DNA of 64,000 bases from contig NZ_BMZT01000002.1 in NCBI RefSeq assembly GCF_014652935.1, positions 248,001 through 312,000 on the forward strand. The letters are read 5' to 3'. This document shows positions 50,049 through 61,450 of the stretch, in pieces. Under the pieces are notes generated by a model that worked only from the letters and a program-made list of their open reading frames with translations, had not been told where the DNA came from and searched no databases. The stretch's first letter is position 1; each line of letters opens with the position of its first letter. A program made the translations under genes and the position numbers. Source of the DNA: Luteimonas padinae. GTDB taxonomy: Bacteria > Pseudomonadota > Gammaproteobacteria > Xanthomonadales > Xanthomonadaceae.

Positions 50049-50902
50049 GCCGATGCCTCCGCGGCGTCGTCAGGCACCGCCAGCAGCCGGTGTCCGTGCG
50101 TGTACACCGCCTGCCCGTCGTCGCGAGCGAAGCCGACGAGCGTCAGCCGCGCCTGCTCGGCCAGCGAGATCGCCAGCGCCGTCGGCGCCGAGATCGCGGC
50201 CATGAAGGAGATGCCGGCGCTGGCCGCCTTCATCGCCATCTCGTAGCTGGCGCGGCTGGTGACCACGAGGAAGCCGGCGCCGGGATCGTGCCCCGCGGCG
50301 GCCATCGCCCCGATCAGCTTGTCGAGCGCGTTGTGGCGGCCGACGTCTTCGCGCGCCAGCTGCAGGTGGCCGTCGAGCGAGGCCCAGCCCGCCGCGTGCG
50401 CGGCGCCGGTGAGCGCGGTGATGCGCTGCGCGGAGCGCAGGTCGGCCAGGGCCCGGCGCAGCGCGCCCGCGCTGACCCGCACGTCGGAGGCCACCGGCGG
50501 CGGATAGCGCAGTGCCGCCTCCAGCAGTTCGCTGCCGCAGACCCCGCAGCCGCTGCGCCCGCTCATGCTGCGGCGGCGCAGCGCCAGCGCCTGCGCGCGC
50601 GCGGCCGGGATGCGCAGCCGGATCTCGACGCCTTCGATCAGCTCCTCGATGCGTTCGATCGCCACGTCCTCCCGCCGCTCCACGATGCCCTCGCTGAGCG
50701 CGAAGCCGATGGCGAAATCTGGAAGGTCCGCCGGCGTGGCCATCATCACGGCGAAGGGCTCGTCGTTGTAGACGAAGGCGACGGGGACCTCCTCGGCGAC
50801 ATGGTCGTCGAGGAGGCGGCGGGCGTCGCCACGCCAGCGCTCGACCCGGCGCAGGACGCTGCCGGCGGGAGGCGGGGACGGGCAGGGATCGGAGGCGTGC
50901 AT
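50045..50902 (-). CDS. fdhD: formate dehydrogenase accessory sulfurtransferase FdhD
   Basis: A 285-residue protein that passes sulfur from a cysteine desulfurase to the molybdenum cofactor of formate dehydrogenases. Its catalytic CxxC is Cys119/Cys122 in GCGVCGSE. The C-terminal half has EDVGRHNALDKLIG and VVTSRASYEMAMKA. The start at 50902 has no strong Shine-Dalgarno. It is the first gene of an operon with the YdeP-type oxidoreductase, which is thus its likely client. Confidence 0.92.
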   Translation of the reverse strand: MHASDPCPSPPPAGSVLRRVERWRGDARRLLDDHVAEEVPVAFVYNDEPFAVMMATPADLPDFAIGFALSEGIVERREDVAIERIEELIEGVEIRLRIPAARAQALALRRRSMSGRSGCGVCGSELLEAALRYPPPVASDVRVSAGALRRALADLRSAQRITALTGAAHAAGWASLDGHLQLAREDVGRHNALDKLIGAMAAAGHDPGAGFLVVTSRASYEMAMKAASAGISFMAAISAPTALAISLAEQARLTLVGFARDDGQAVYTHGHRLLAVPDDAAEASA

Positions 50903-51002
50903 GCGGACAGGATGGCCTTGCCGGCTGGAAGGGGCAATGCGGCTGCCGGCCATGCGCCCGCGCGGATCCACGCGGGAGCATGGGTTCACGGCCGCCAGAG
51001 GC

Positions 51003-51030
51003 AGGAAAGCCCGCTTGCGCGGGCTTTCCT
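51003..51030 (-). terminator. strong hairpin just after tmRNA
   Basis: A perfect 12-bp stem AGGAAAGCCCGC/GCGGGCTTTCCT with a four-base loop, 10 bases beyond the tmRNA 3' end. It could terminate tmRNA transcription, although no T-run follows on that strand. Confidence 0.65.
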
Positions 51031-51040
51031 GGTCTTGCAG

Positions 51041-51394
51041 TGGTGGAGGTGGCGGGAATTGAACCCGCGTCCGAAGGCACTCCATCCCCAGTCCTACATG
51101 CTTAGCCCACCGTTGGATCTCGTTCCCCGGCAGCACGGTGTGCGAAGCGCGCCAGGAAACCAGCCTGTGAGTTCAACCGCGGCAGACAGGCGGCCGCCGC
51201 GGCTGGATTCCCGTGATAGTGACCCTACATCCACGAGCACGGGCACAAGTGGGTTCGGGGCTTACGCCTTAAGCGGCGAGAGCGTAGTTGTCGTCGTTGG
51301 CAACTAGAAGTTTGCCGCTGGATTTACGAGGAAAGCTGCCCCCTCGGCATGCACCAGGCGATTTCGCAACCCCCGTCGAAGCCAGTACACCCCC
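51041..51394 (-). ncRNA. ssrA: transfer-messenger RNA (tmRNA)
   Basis: A 354-nt gene. The 5' end GGGGGTG pairs with the 3' acceptor CACCTCC, followed by ACCA. The TTCAATT T-loop precedes the acceptor. The tag reading frame (51269-51301 on the minus strand) encodes ANDDNYALAA then TAA, close to the E. coli tag ANDENYALAA. It rescues stalled ribosomes together with SmpB, whose gene lies 2.4 kb away. Confidence 0.95.
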
Positions 51395-51446
51395 GTGTCC
51401 GGGACAGCTGGCCTGCCGGATGGCAGAGAACGCGCTTGACCGATCC

Positions 51447-51474
51447 AGTATAGGGGCGCAGGCGGCGTCCGCAA
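51447..51474 (-). promoter_or_regulatory. promoter of ssrA
   Basis: On the minus strand a -35 TTGCGG (51469-51474) and -10 TATACT (51447-51452) with a 16-bp spacer. Transcription would start about 45 bases before the mature tmRNA 5' end, leaving a short leader to be processed. Confidence 0.6.
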
Positions 51475-51566
51475 GGGACATGGCGATGCGCATGCGCCGG
51501 CGTTCAGCCCCGCGTCGTGGCACGCGGCCTCCGGCGTGGTCGCGGCTCGCGTTATCCTCGCCGCCG

Positions 51567-53771
51567 ATGGTCATCCGCGACGACATGCCCGCTGGCGAGC
51601 CGCTGCCACCCCGCCAGGGCTACATGCTGGCGGGCCTGGTCCTCCTCGCCTCGCTGGCCCTCGTGGCCATCTACGCGGCCGGCGCCGGCAACCGGGAGCG
51701 GGCGCTGGCCGAGGCCCGGCTCGTCGCCGATGCCGAGCAGGTGACTGCCGGCCTGCGCCAGCAGCTGCTGACCTACGAGCTGATCACGCGCGGCGGCGTG
51801 TCGCTGCTGGCCGCGGTGGAGCGCCCGAGCGCGCGCCAATGGCGCAACTATGCCGAAGGCCTGGACCTGGCGGAGCGGTTTCCGGCCATGCTCGGGCTCT
51901 GCTACGCCGCGTCGATGTCGCCCGCGCAGCTGCAGGAGTTCCAGCTCGAGCAGCGCCATGCCTCGCGCGTGCTGTTCCGGGTCGATCCACCCGGCGCACG
52001 CCCGGAATACGGCCCGATCGTGCTGCTCGAGCCGCAGACCCTGGGCAACGCCGACGCGGTCGGCTTCGACATGCTCACCGAGCCGGTGCAGGCCGACGCC
52101 ATGCGGGCCGCACGCGCGAGCGCGGCCGCGCGCATCACCGCGCCGATGCCGGCGGTGCAGGCCGGGTCGGGTCCCGGGCTGGTCATCTACGCCCCGGTGT
52201 ACCGCAGCGGCATCGTTCCGGCCAATCCCTCCGCGCGCACTGCGGCGCTGGCCGGCTGGGTCTGCGCTCCGTTCCGTCTGGACGTGTTCGTCGCCAACGC
52301 CGTGCCCGAAGGGCGCGAGGGCATGACGATGCGCATCGTCGACATCGGCGAGGCCGGAAGCGACGTCCCGGATGCCGGGGGCGCGCCCGAACTCGCGGTG
52401 TTCCCGATCGACGACGCGGACTTCCCGGCACCCGGCGTCGAGGGCGCCCGCCACAGCGTGGTCGAACAGGTCTACGGCCGGCGCTGGCGGCTGGATTTCC
52501 ATCAGTCGCCGGGCTCGCACGAAGGCGCCGGGCTGCTGGGGCCTTCGGGGACGATCTACGTGGGCGTGCTGGCTTCGCTGCTGCTTTTCGCGCTGGCGAT
52601 GATCCTGGCGCGCACGCAGTCGCGCGCGCAGCGGATCGCCGCGCGCATGAGCGACTCCTACCGGCGCAGCGAGCAGCGCTTCCGCAGCGCGATGCGCTTC
52701 TCCGCCATCGGCAAGGCGCTGCTGGATCGCGACGGCCGGATCATCGACAGCAACCTCGCCCTGGCCAACATCCTCCGCGCCTCGCCCGAGGAACTCCTGG
52801 GGCGCGACTTCGACGGCCTGTTCACGGGCATGGACAGCGCCGCGGAACTGCGCGCGCGCGGTGCGTCGGGCAGCGTCTACCGGGTCACGCGCGAGCTGCT
52901 GCGCGACGACGGCGACCTCCGGCACGTGCACCTGACCTACGCGCAGGTGCCCGGCGAGGAGGGGCAGGGCATCGCCAGCCTGGTGCAGGTCGAGGACATC
53001 ACCGACCGCCTGCGTGCCGAGGCCCAGGTGCTCGCGCTCAACCGCACGCTGGAGGCGCGGGTGGCGCGGCGCACGCGCGAGCTGACCCGCGCGAACGAAG
53101 AGCTGGAATCCTTCGCCTACACCATCTCGCACGACCTGCGCGCGCCGCTGCGCGCCATCGACGGCTTCAGCCGGATGGCGTCGGACCGCCATGCGGACGC
53201 CTTCGACGATATCGGCCGCGGCTACATGGCGCGGGTGCGCGCGGCCACCGCGCGCATGGGCGAGCTGATCGACGCGCTGCTCAAGATGTCGCGCGTGTCG
53301 CGCGGCGAGCTCAGGCGCGAGTGCCTGGACCTGTCGGCCATGGCCGAGGACATCGTGGCCGAGCTCTCGCAGGGCGAGCCCGGGCGCGCGGTCGACGTCT
53401 ACATCGAAGCGGGGCTGCAGGCCTCGGGCGACAGCGCGCTGGTGCGCAACCTGCTGGGCAACCTGCTGGGCAACGCCTGGAAGTTCACCCGCGACGCCGC
53501 CGATGCACGCATCTCGTTCCGCGCCGTGCACGAGGGCGGCCATGACTGGTTCGAGGTCGCCGACAACGGCGCCGGCTTCGACCCGGCCTATGCCAACAAG
53601 CTGTTCCGTCCGTTCCAGCGCCTGCACGCGACCGACGAGTTCAGTGGCGAAGGCATCGGCCTGGCCTCGGTCAAGCGCATCATCGAGCGCCACGGCGGCA
53701 CCATCACCGGCGAGGGCACGCCCGGACAGGGCGCGCGCTTCAGGTTCACCCTGCCGGAGGAGCCGGGCTGA
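51567..53771 (+). CDS. CHASE-domain sensor histidine kinase with PAS domain
   Basis: A 734-residue membrane sensor. A transmembrane segment (about 20-38) is followed by a periplasmic CHASE domain (about 60-310, with RWRLDFHQSPG at its end), then a second membrane helix (IYVGVLASLLLFALAMILA), a PAS domain (about 375-480), HisKA with SHDLRAPLRAIDGFSRM, and HATPase (NLLGNAWKFT, DNGAGFD, GEGIGLASV). The ligand is unknown and no response regulator adjoins it. The ATG at 51567 is chosen; earlier starts would overlap the tmRNA promoter region. Confidence 0.88.
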   Translation: MVIRDDMPAGEPLPPRQGYMLAGLVLLASLALVAIYAAGAGNRERALAEARLVADAEQVTAGLRQQLLTYELITRGGVSLLAAVERPSARQWRNYAEGLDLAERFPAMLGLCYAASMSPAQLQEFQLEQRHASRVLFRVDPPGARPEYGPIVLLEPQTLGNADAVGFDMLTEPVQADAMRAARASAAARITAPMPAVQAGSGPGLVIYAPVYRSGIVPANPSARTAALAGWVCAPFRLDVFVANAVPEGREGMTMRIVDIGEAGSDVPDAGGAPELAVFPIDDADFPAPGVEGARHSVVEQVYGRRWRLDFHQSPGSHEGAGLLGPSGTIYVGVLASLLLFALAMILARTQSRAQRIAARMSDSYRRSEQRFRSAMRFSAIGKALLDRDGRIIDSNLALANILRASPEELLGRDFDGLFTGMDSAAELRARGASGSVYRVTRELLRDDGDLRHVHLTYAQVPGEEGQGIASLVQVEDITDRLRAEAQVLALNRTLEARVARRTRELTRANEELESFAYTISHDLRAPLRAIDGFSRMASDRHADAFDDIGRGYMARVRAATARMGELIDALLKMSRVSRGELRRECLDLSAMAEDIVAELSQGEPGRAVDVYIEAGLQASGDSALVRNLLGNLLGNAWKFTRDAADARISFRAVHEGGHDWFEVADNGAGFDPAYANKLFRPFQRLHATDEFSGEGIGLASVKRIIERHGGTITGEGTPGQGARFRFTLPEEPG

Positions 53772-53777
53772 GGCGGC

Positions 53778-54275
53778 TCAGGCGTCGCGGTTGTGGCGGC
53801 GCATCACGCGCTGCTTGTCGCGCTGCCAGTCGCGCTCCTTCGCGGCGTCGCGCTTGTCGTGCGACTGCTTGCCCTTGGCCAGCGCAACCTCGGCCTTGAC
53901 CTTGTTGCCCTTCCAGTAGAGCGCGGTGGGCACGATGGTGTAGCCCTCGCGCTGCACCAGGCCGACCAGCTTGTCGATCTCGTGGCGATGCATCAGCAGC
54001 TTGCGCGTGCGGCGCTCGTCGGCGACCACGTGCGTGGAGGCCTGGATCAGCGGAGTGATCTGCGCGCCGAACAGGAACAGTTCGCCGCCGCGCACCACCG
54101 CGTAGCTTTCGCCGATGTTGGCGCGGCCGGCGCGGATCGCCTTCAGCTCCCAGCCCTGCAGGGCGAGGCCGGCCTCGTGGCGATCTCCCAGCTGGTACTC
54201 GTGGCGCGCGCGCTTGTTGAGCGCGATCGTGCCCCCGTCACCGGCCTTTCCCTTATCCTTTGCCTTCTTGCCCAT
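53778..54275 (-). CDS. smpB: SsrA-binding protein SmpB
   Basis: A 165-residue tmRNA partner with [34 protein letters not shown] and the basic tail [21 protein letters not shown]. The ATG at 54275 ([10 protein letters not shown]) is preferred; a GAGAAT box lies six bases upstream of it. It is divergent from ratA, a common arrangement. Confidence 0.96.
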   Translation of the reverse strand: MGKKAKDKGKAGDGGTIALNKRARHEYQLGDRHEAGLALQGWELKAIRAGRANIGESYAVVRGGELFLFGAQITPLIQASTHVVADERRTRKLLMHRHEIDKLVGLVQREGYTIVPTALYWKGNKVKAEVALAKGKQSHDKRDAAKERDWQRDKQRVMRRHNRDA

Positions 54276-54298
54276 CGCGCCATTCTCCCACACCGCCC

Positions 54299-54727
54299 AT
54301 GCCCACGATCACCCGGTCCGCACTGGTCGAGCACTCCGCCGCGCGGATGTTCGACCTGGTCAACGACGTCGAGGCCTATCCGCGGCGGTTCGCCTGGTGC
54401 AGCGGCGCCGAGGTGATCGAGGCCGGGCCGGAACGGATGCTGGGGCGGCTCGAGCTCGGGATCGGCGGCATCAGCACCTGGTTCACCACCGAGAACCGGC
54501 TGCAGCCGCCACACCGCATCGACATGGCGCTGCGCGACGGCCCGTTCCGCAAGCTGGAAGGGCGCTGGGACTTCCACGCGCTCGACGAGTCGACCTGCAA
54601 GGTCATGCTGTCGCTGGACTTCGAGCCGCGCAGCCGGCTGCTGGTCCCGGCGCTGAAGCTGGGCCTGCAGGGGCTGGCCGACCGCATGGTCGACGACTTC
54701 GTGCGCGTCGCGGATTCGGCGGACTGA
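54299..54727 (+). CDS. ratA: RatA/Coq10-like START-domain protein
   Basis: A 142-residue START-fold protein with the family start [20 protein letters not shown] and [13 protein letters not shown]. In E. coli RatA was described as inhibiting 70S ribosome assembly, while the family also resembles the ubiquinone-binding Coq10. It is divergent from smpB and followed by rnfH, the usual neighbourhood. Confidence 0.88.
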   Translation: MPTITRSALVEHSAARMFDLVNDVEAYPRRFAWCSGAEVIEAGPERMLGRLELGIGGISTWFTTENRLQPPHRIDMALRDGPFRKLEGRWDFHALDESTCKVMLSLDFEPRSRLLVPALKLGLQGLADRMVDDFVRVADSAD

Positions 54728-54729
54728 GC

Positions 54730-54987
54730 ATGCACGTGGAGGTGGTGCTGGCGCTGCCGCGTGCGCACCGCGCCGTGCGGGTCGAGCTGGACGCGGCGGC
54801 GACGGTCGCCGATGCGGTGGCCGCCAGCGGCTTGCCGCTGGAGGGCATCGATGGCTATGCGGTGTTCGGGCTGCGGGCGGCGGCGGATGCGCCGCTGCGC
54901 GACGGCGACCGCGTGGAGCTGCTGCGGCCGCTGCAGCTGGATCCCAAGGAAGCGAGGCGGCGCCGGGCCGCCCGCGGGACGCGATGA
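54730..54987 (+). CDS. rnfH: RnfH-family (UPF0125) protein
   Basis: An 85-residue ubiquitin-like fold protein with VEVVLALPRAHR and DGDRVELLRPLQLDPKEARRRRA, typical of RnfH. It follows ratA by two bases; the partner is often called RatB. Its role is unclear. Confidence 0.88.
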   Translation: MHVEVVLALPRAHRAVRVELDAAATVADAVAASGLPLEGIDGYAVFGLRAAADAPLRDGDRVELLRPLQLDPKEARRRRAARGTR

Positions 54988-54988
54988 C

Positions 54989-55408
54989 TCAGCGGCCGCC
55001 GCGCTTGTTGTTCGGGCGCGCCAGGTTGGGGCCGAACTGCCGGCGCACGTCCTGGATCAGTTCCTGGTCGCGGTTGGGGAAGTAGTCGCCTTCCCAGCGC
55101 GCCACGGCATCGCCCTCGAAGTGCACCACGAAGTTGCGCTTCTCGGTCCGTCCGGTGCGGCCGACGCGCTCGGTGGCGGTGTAGTCCCAGCGGTCGTGGT
55201 GGAACGGGTCCTGGATCGACGGCGTGCCCAGCAGCGCCTCGACCTGCTGCCGGCTCATGCCGACCTGCAGCTGCTCGACGCTGGCCGGGGAGATCAGCGT
55301 GCCCTGGTAGATCGGCTGCTTGTAGAGGATGCCGCAGCCCGCGGTGAGACAGACGGCGAGGGCGGGGACGATCAGCTTGTGCATCGGGGGCCAGGTCGGA
55401 ACGGACAT
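54989..55408 (-). CDS. bamE: outer membrane assembly lipoprotein BamE (OmlA/SmpA)
   Basis: A 139-residue lipoprotein of the BAM complex. The lipobox is LTAGC, followed by GILYKQPIYQGTLISPASVEQLQVGMSR-like sequence and LLGTPSIQDPF. The start at 55408 is chosen because a -10-like TATCAT lies six bases upstream (leaderless pattern); ATG 55384 (MHKLIVPAL) would also give a workable signal peptide. It is divergent from fur, as in Xanthomonas and Pseudomonas (omlA-fur). Confidence 0.9.
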   Translation of the reverse strand: MSVPTWPPMHKLIVPALAVCLTAGCGILYKQPIYQGTLISPASVEQLQVGMSRQQVEALLGTPSIQDPFHHDRWDYTATERVGRTGRTEKRNFVVHFEGDAVARWEGDYFPNRDQELIQDVRRQFGPNLARPNNKRGGR

Positions 55409-55488
55409 GGCGCGATGATACACTCGCCGGGCCACGGCAACCGGTTACGGCAGCTGGCGCCCCCCTATCGACTGTCCACGGGAGACGC

Positions 55489-55893
55489 ATGGAAACCAAC
55501 GAGCTGCGCAAGGCCGGACTGAAGGTCACCCATCCGCGCATGCGCATCCTGCAGCTGCTCGAGCAGAAGACCTCGCAGCACCACATGACCGCCGAGGACA
55601 TCTACCGGCAACTGCTGGATTCGGGCGACGAGATCGGCCTGGCCACGGTCTACCGCGTGCTCACCCAGTTCGAGGCCGCGGGCCTGGTGCTGAAGCACAA
55701 CTTCGAGGGCGGCACCGCCGTCTACGAGATCGACCGCGGCGGCCATCACGACCACATGGTCGACGTCGACAGCGGCAGGATCATCGAGTTCGAAAGTCCC
55801 GAAATCGAGGCGCTGCAGCACCAGATCGCCGAGAAGCACGGTTACATCCTCGAAGAGCACTCGCTGGTGCTCTACGTCCGCAAGAAGCGCTGA
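55489..55893 (+). CDS. fur: ferric uptake regulator Fur
   Basis: A 134-residue iron-responsive repressor. The N-terminal winged helix has LKVTHPRMRILQLLE and GLATVYRVLTQFEAAG. The metal site begins GGHHDHM at residues 84-90. The CxxC found in E. coli Fur (Cys93, Cys96) is replaced by Asp92 and Ser95, so structural zinc binding through that motif is absent, as in pseudomonad Fur. It is divergent from bamE. Confidence 0.96.
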   Translation: METNELRKAGLKVTHPRMRILQLLEQKTSQHHMTAEDIYRQLLDSGDEIGLATVYRVLTQFEAAGLVLKHNFEGGTAVYEIDRGGHHDHMVDVDSGRIIEFESPEIEALQHQIAEKHGYILEEHSLVLYVRKKR

Positions 55894-55914
55894 TGGCCGG
55901 AGCCGCCGTCTCCG

Positions 55915-55940
55915 ACCGGCCCGTTACGCGGCCGGTGTTT
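55915..55940. terminator. hairpin between convergent fur and recN
   Basis: ACCGGCC/GGCCGGT stem (55915-55921, 55930-55936) with an 8-base loop, followed by GTTT on the plus strand. It overlaps the recN stop codon and could terminate fur. Confidence 0.5.
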
Positions 55941-57603
55941 CCTCGGCCTCGCGCAGCAGGCGCTTCGCCGCCGCCCGCGCCTCGCGGCTGACCTCGATCC
56001 CGCCCAGCATGCGCGCCAGTTCCTCCTGGCGCCCGGCATCGTCGAGCAGGCGCACCGCGCTCTGGGTCATGCCTTCACTTTCGGCCTTGCTGACCCGGTA
56101 GTGCGCGTGGCCCTGGGCGGCGACCTGGGGCAGGTGGGTGACGCACAGCACCTGGCGGCGGGACCCGAGGTCGCGCAGCTTGCGGCCGACGATGCCGGCG
56201 ACGTTGCCGCCGATGCCGGAATCGACCTCGTCGAAGACCATGGTCTGGACCGCGTCCAGCCCCAGCGCGGCGACCTCGATCGCCAGCGAGATGCGCGACA
56301 GTTCGCCGCCCGAGGCCACCTTGCGCAGCGGCCGCGGCGGCTGGCCGGCGTTGGCCGTGACCAGGAACTCGGCGCGTTCGGCACCTTGGGCGTCGGGCGT
56401 CTCGCCCGCGGTGGGCTCGAGCGCCACTTCGAAGCGGCCGCCGCCCATGCCCAGTTCGCCGATCAGTGCGGTCGTGGCCTTGCCGAGCGCGGTGGCGGCC
56501 TTCGTGCGCGCCTTGCCAAGCTTCGCGGCCGCGCCGCGCCACGCGGCGGCGGCGGCCTCGATCTCCGCGCCCAGGCCCTCCAGCCGCTTCGCGGATGTGG
56601 ACAGGGACTCGAGCTCGGCGGCCAGCGCGTCGCGGTGCGCCGCGAGGTCCTGGAGCGGCACGCGGTGCTTGCGCGAGAGTTCGTGCAGGCGCGACAGGCG
56701 GGCGTCGTGCTGCTGCATCTGTTCGGGATCGATGTCGAGGTCGGCGCGGATGCGGTCGAGCAGCACCGCGGCCTCGTCGAGCTGGATGGCCGCGCCCTCG
56801 AGCATGGCGTCGACCTCGCCCAGGCGCGGCTCGTGCGCCTGCATGCGCGCGAGCAGGCCGCGCAGCTGCTGCACGGCCGCCGGCAGGGCGTCGCTGTCGC
56901 CACCCAGGCGCTCCAGCGCGGCGTCGCAGGCCTCCACCAGCTCGGCGCCGTGGGCCTGGCGCCGGTGCGCGGCGACCAGGTCGGCGATCGCGTCCGGCTC
57001 CAGCGCCTCGCGCTCCAGCTCGCCCAGCTGGTGGCCGAGGAAGTCGATGCGGTCGGAGACGTCGCCGGCGGCGTTGAGCAGGTCGCGCTCGCGCAGCAGC
57101 GCCGACCAGGCGCGCGCCGCCTGCGCGACCGCGGACAGCTCCGCCTCGTGGCGGCCGAAGGCGTCGAGGAGCGCCAGCTGGCTGCCCCGCGACAGCAGCG
57201 CCTGGTGCTCGTGCTGGCCGTGGATCTCCACCAGCAGCGCGGCCAGCGCGCCCAGCTGCGACAGCGTGGCCGGGCGGCCGTTGATCCAGGCGCGCGACCC
57301 GCCGTCGGCGCGCAGGGTGCGGCGCAGCTGGCAGGCACCACCGTCGTCGAACTCCTGCTCGCGCAGCCAGGCCAGCGCCGCGGGCGAATCCTCGAGCGCG
57401 AACTCGGCGTCGAGCTCGGCGCGCTGGGCGCCGTGGCGGACCATGCCGCTGTCGGCGCGCAGCCCGGACAGGAAGCCCAGCGCGTCGACGATCAGCGACT
57501 TGCCGGCGCCGGTTTCGCCGGACACGACGGTGAGACCCGGCCCGAACTCGAGCTCGGTGGCGGAGACGACGGCGAAATCCTTGATCGACAGACGCTTGAG
57601 CAT
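55924..57603 (-). CDS. recN: DNA repair protein RecN
   Basis: A 559-residue SMC-like ATPase for double-strand break repair. It has N-terminal Walker A VVSGETGAGKSLIVDAL, a long coiled-coil middle (about 160-370), and C-terminal signature ASGGELSRISLAIE plus Walker B MVFDEVDSGIGG and VTHLPQVAA. No LexA box was recognised upstream by eye. Divergent from hrcA. Confidence 0.96.
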   Translation of the reverse strand: MLKRLSIKDFAVVSATELEFGPGLTVVSGETGAGKSLIVDALGFLSGLRADSGMVRHGAQRAELDAEFALEDSPAALAWLREQEFDDGGACQLRRTLRADGGSRAWINGRPATLSQLGALAALLVEIHGQHEHQALLSRGSQLALLDAFGRHEAELSAVAQAARAWSALLRERDLLNAAGDVSDRIDFLGHQLGELEREALEPDAIADLVAAHRRQAHGAELVEACDAALERLGGDSDALPAAVQQLRGLLARMQAHEPRLGEVDAMLEGAAIQLDEAAVLLDRIRADLDIDPEQMQQHDARLSRLHELSRKHRVPLQDLAAHRDALAAELESLSTSAKRLEGLGAEIEAAAAAWRGAAAKLGKARTKAATALGKATTALIGELGMGGGRFEVALEPTAGETPDAQGAERAEFLVTANAGQPPRPLRKVASGGELSRISLAIEVAALGLDAVQTMVFDEVDSGIGGNVAGIVGRKLRDLGSRRQVLCVTHLPQVAAQGHAHYRVSKAESEGMTQSAVRLLDDAGRQEELARMLGGIEVSREARAAAKRLLREAEETPAA

Positions 57604-57658
57604 GGCGCGTGAATTGTGCCGCGGGGACGCGCAGCCTGTCATCGGCCGATCTCGCCGC

Positions 57659-57687
57659 TTGCGACGGCCGCGCGGCGGACGTATACC
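57659..57687 (+). promoter_or_regulatory. sigma-70 promoter of hrcA, predicted leaderless
   Basis: A -35 TTGCGA (57659-57664) and -10 TATACC (57682-57687) are 17 bp apart. Six bases separate the -10 from the hrcA ATG, so the mRNA would start at the AUG. There is no Shine-Dalgarno and no CIRCE element. Confidence 0.6.
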
Positions 57688-57693
57688 CGCGGC

Positions 57694-58785
57694 ATGTCCC
57701 GACGCCCTGACGATCCGCTCGACGCCCGCGCCCGCCAGCTGCTGCGCACGCTCGTCGCGCGCCACATCCGCGACGGCGAACCGGTCGGCTCGCAGACCCT
57801 CGCGCGCCACGCCGGCCTCGACGTCAGCCCGGCCACGATCCGCAACATCCTGTCCGACCTCGAGGAAGTCGGCCTGCTGTCGGCGCCGCACACCTCGGCC
57901 GGCCGCGTGCCGACCGCGCGTGGCTACCGGGTCTTCGTCGATTCGCTGCTGCAGCTGAGCCCGCTCGACGACACCGAGGTCGATCGGCTGCGCGGGGGGC
58001 TCGCGCCCGGCGGCGGAACCCAGTCGCTGCTGGGCAGCGCCTCGGAGCTGGTGTCGGCGATGACCCGCTTCGTGGGCGTGGTCAGCGTGCCCGGGCGCGA
58101 GCAGTTCGCCTTCCGCCAGATCGACTTCGTGCCGCTCGACGGCCAGCGGGTGATGGCGATCGTGGTCTTCGCCGACAACGAGGTGCAGAACCGCATCGTC
58201 CAGACCCGCCGCGCCTACGACGCCGCCGAGCTGGAGCGGGTGGCCAACTATCTCAACGCCCGGTTCGCCGGCCAGCCGCTGCCGGCGATCCGCGCCGGCC
58301 TGCTGCGCGAACTGCGCACCGCGCGCAGCGAGCTCGAAGGCCTGCTGCGCGCCACCACCGAGCTTGCCGAGCAGGCGCTGGCGCCGGGCGGCGAGGACAT
58401 GGTGGTGGCCGGCCAGGCCCGCCTGCTGGGCCTGCAGGACCTGTCCGACCTCGACCGCCTGCGCGAGCTGTTCGAGGCGTTTTCGGAGAAGCGCGAGATC
58501 CTGCAGCTGCTCGAACGCACGGTGAAGGCCCCCGGCGTGCGGGTGTTCTTCGGCGAGGAGACCGGGGTCGCATCGATGGCCGGCATGTCCCTGGTGACTG
58601 CGCCCTACGCGGCGGATGGCCGGGTGCTGGGCGTGCTGGGGGTGATCGGCCCGACCCGCATGGCCTACGACCGGGTGATCCCTGTGGTCCAGGCCACCGC
58701 CGAGGTGCTGGGGGCCGCCTTGAATCCCGACGCGGCATCCCCACTGAGTCCGGACCGAGCCATTCCGGACCCACCAGAGCCATGA
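57694..58785 (+). CDS. hrcA: heat-inducible transcription repressor HrcA
   Basis: A 363-residue repressor of chaperone genes that binds CIRCE operators. It has an N-terminal winged helix ([21 protein letters not shown] and [18 protein letters not shown]), a GAF-like dimer domain and the C-terminal [18 protein letters not shown]. It is first in hrcA-grpE-dnaK-dnaJ. Confidence 0.95.
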   Translation: MSRRPDDPLDARARQLLRTLVARHIRDGEPVGSQTLARHAGLDVSPATIRNILSDLEEVGLLSAPHTSAGRVPTARGYRVFVDSLLQLSPLDDTEVDRLRGGLAPGGGTQSLLGSASELVSAMTRFVGVVSVPGREQFAFRQIDFVPLDGQRVMAIVVFADNEVQNRIVQTRRAYDAAELERVANYLNARFAGQPLPAIRAGLLRELRTARSELEGLLRATTELAEQALAPGGEDMVVAGQARLLGLQDLSDLDRLRELFEAFSEKREILQLLERTVKAPGVRVFFGEETGVASMAGMSLVTAPYAADGRVLGVLGVIGPTRMAYDRVIPVVQATAEVLGAALNPDAASPLSPDRAIPDPPEP

Positions 58786-59291
58786 CCACCGAACCCACGC
58801 CCGACCACGCCGCCGAGGCGCCCGCCGAAGACCTTCCGCTGGAAGACGTGATCGAAACCCTCCGCGCCGAACTGGAGCAGGTGCGCGCGCAGTCCCTGAT
58901 CGACCGTGCCGACCTCGAGAACCAGCGCCGCCGCATGGAGCGCGACGTGCAGAACGCCTGCCGCTTCGCCAACAAGCAGCTGCTGGGCGACCTGCTGCCG
59001 GTGTTCGACAGCCTGGACGCGGCGCTGGCCGCGGCCGGCGGTTCCGGCCCGCTGCACGACGGCGTCGAACTGACCCTGCGCGAGCTGCACCGGGTGACGG
59101 CGAACCAGGGCCTGCTGCAGATTGCTCCCGCCGCCGGCGATGCCTTCGACCCCGAGTCCCACCAGGCGATGAGCGTGGTCGAGGCCGAGGGCGTGGCCCC
59201 GGGCGCCGTGGCCCAAGTGTTCCAGAAGGGCTACCGGCTCAACGAGCAGCTGCTGCGCCCGGCGATGGTCGCCGTGGCGAAGGCGGACTGA
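58782..59291 (+). CDS. grpE: nucleotide exchange factor GrpE
   Basis: A 169-residue DnaK co-chaperone with a long N-terminal coiled coil ([20 protein letters not shown]) and a C-terminal beta domain ([20 protein letters not shown]). Its ATG overlaps the hrcA stop (ATGA). Confidence 0.96.
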   Translation: MTTEPTPDHAAEAPAEDLPLEDVIETLRAELEQVRAQSLIDRADLENQRRRMERDVQNACRFANKQLLGDLLPVFDSLDAALAAAGGSGPLHDGVELTLRELHRVTANQGLLQIAPAAGDAFDPESHQAMSVVEAEGVAPGAVAQVFQKGYRLNEQLLRPAMVAVAKAD

Positions 59292-59309
59292 ATCCGCGGG
59301 CCGCGGGCG

Positions 59310-59337
59310 CTTGAAGGCGCCGCCGCCATCCCCAGAT
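59310..59337 (+). promoter_or_regulatory. sigma-32 (RpoH) promoter upstream of dnaK
   Basis: CTTGAA (59310-59315) and CCCCAGAT (59330-59337) are separated by 14 bp, close to the sigma-32 consensus CTTGAA-N14-CCCCAT-T. It lies in the grpE-dnaK gap, about 55 bp before the dnaK start. Confidence 0.7.
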
Positions 59338-59392
59338 AGCAGTCATCGGCGGCGCTGCCGCCCCCAGACCAAATTCCAAGAGGCAGACACCC

Positions 59393-61321
<1,929 letters not shown>

Positions 61322-61450
61322 TCGCCCCAGCGTGGGCGCGGCGATGGCCGCGATGGCCACCCCCGTGGCGGGGACCGGATCGAAACCCGGTTCCCGCCGC
61401 GTATCCGGACCCCGCACCGTCGGGTCCACCAGGCAGCACGGACCTGATCG

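Noticed and set aside
51041..51394. Protein-coding frames across the tmRNA region
   Set aside because: The region is fully explained by tmRNA structure and tag sequence; frames running through it lack domains and ribosome-binding sites.
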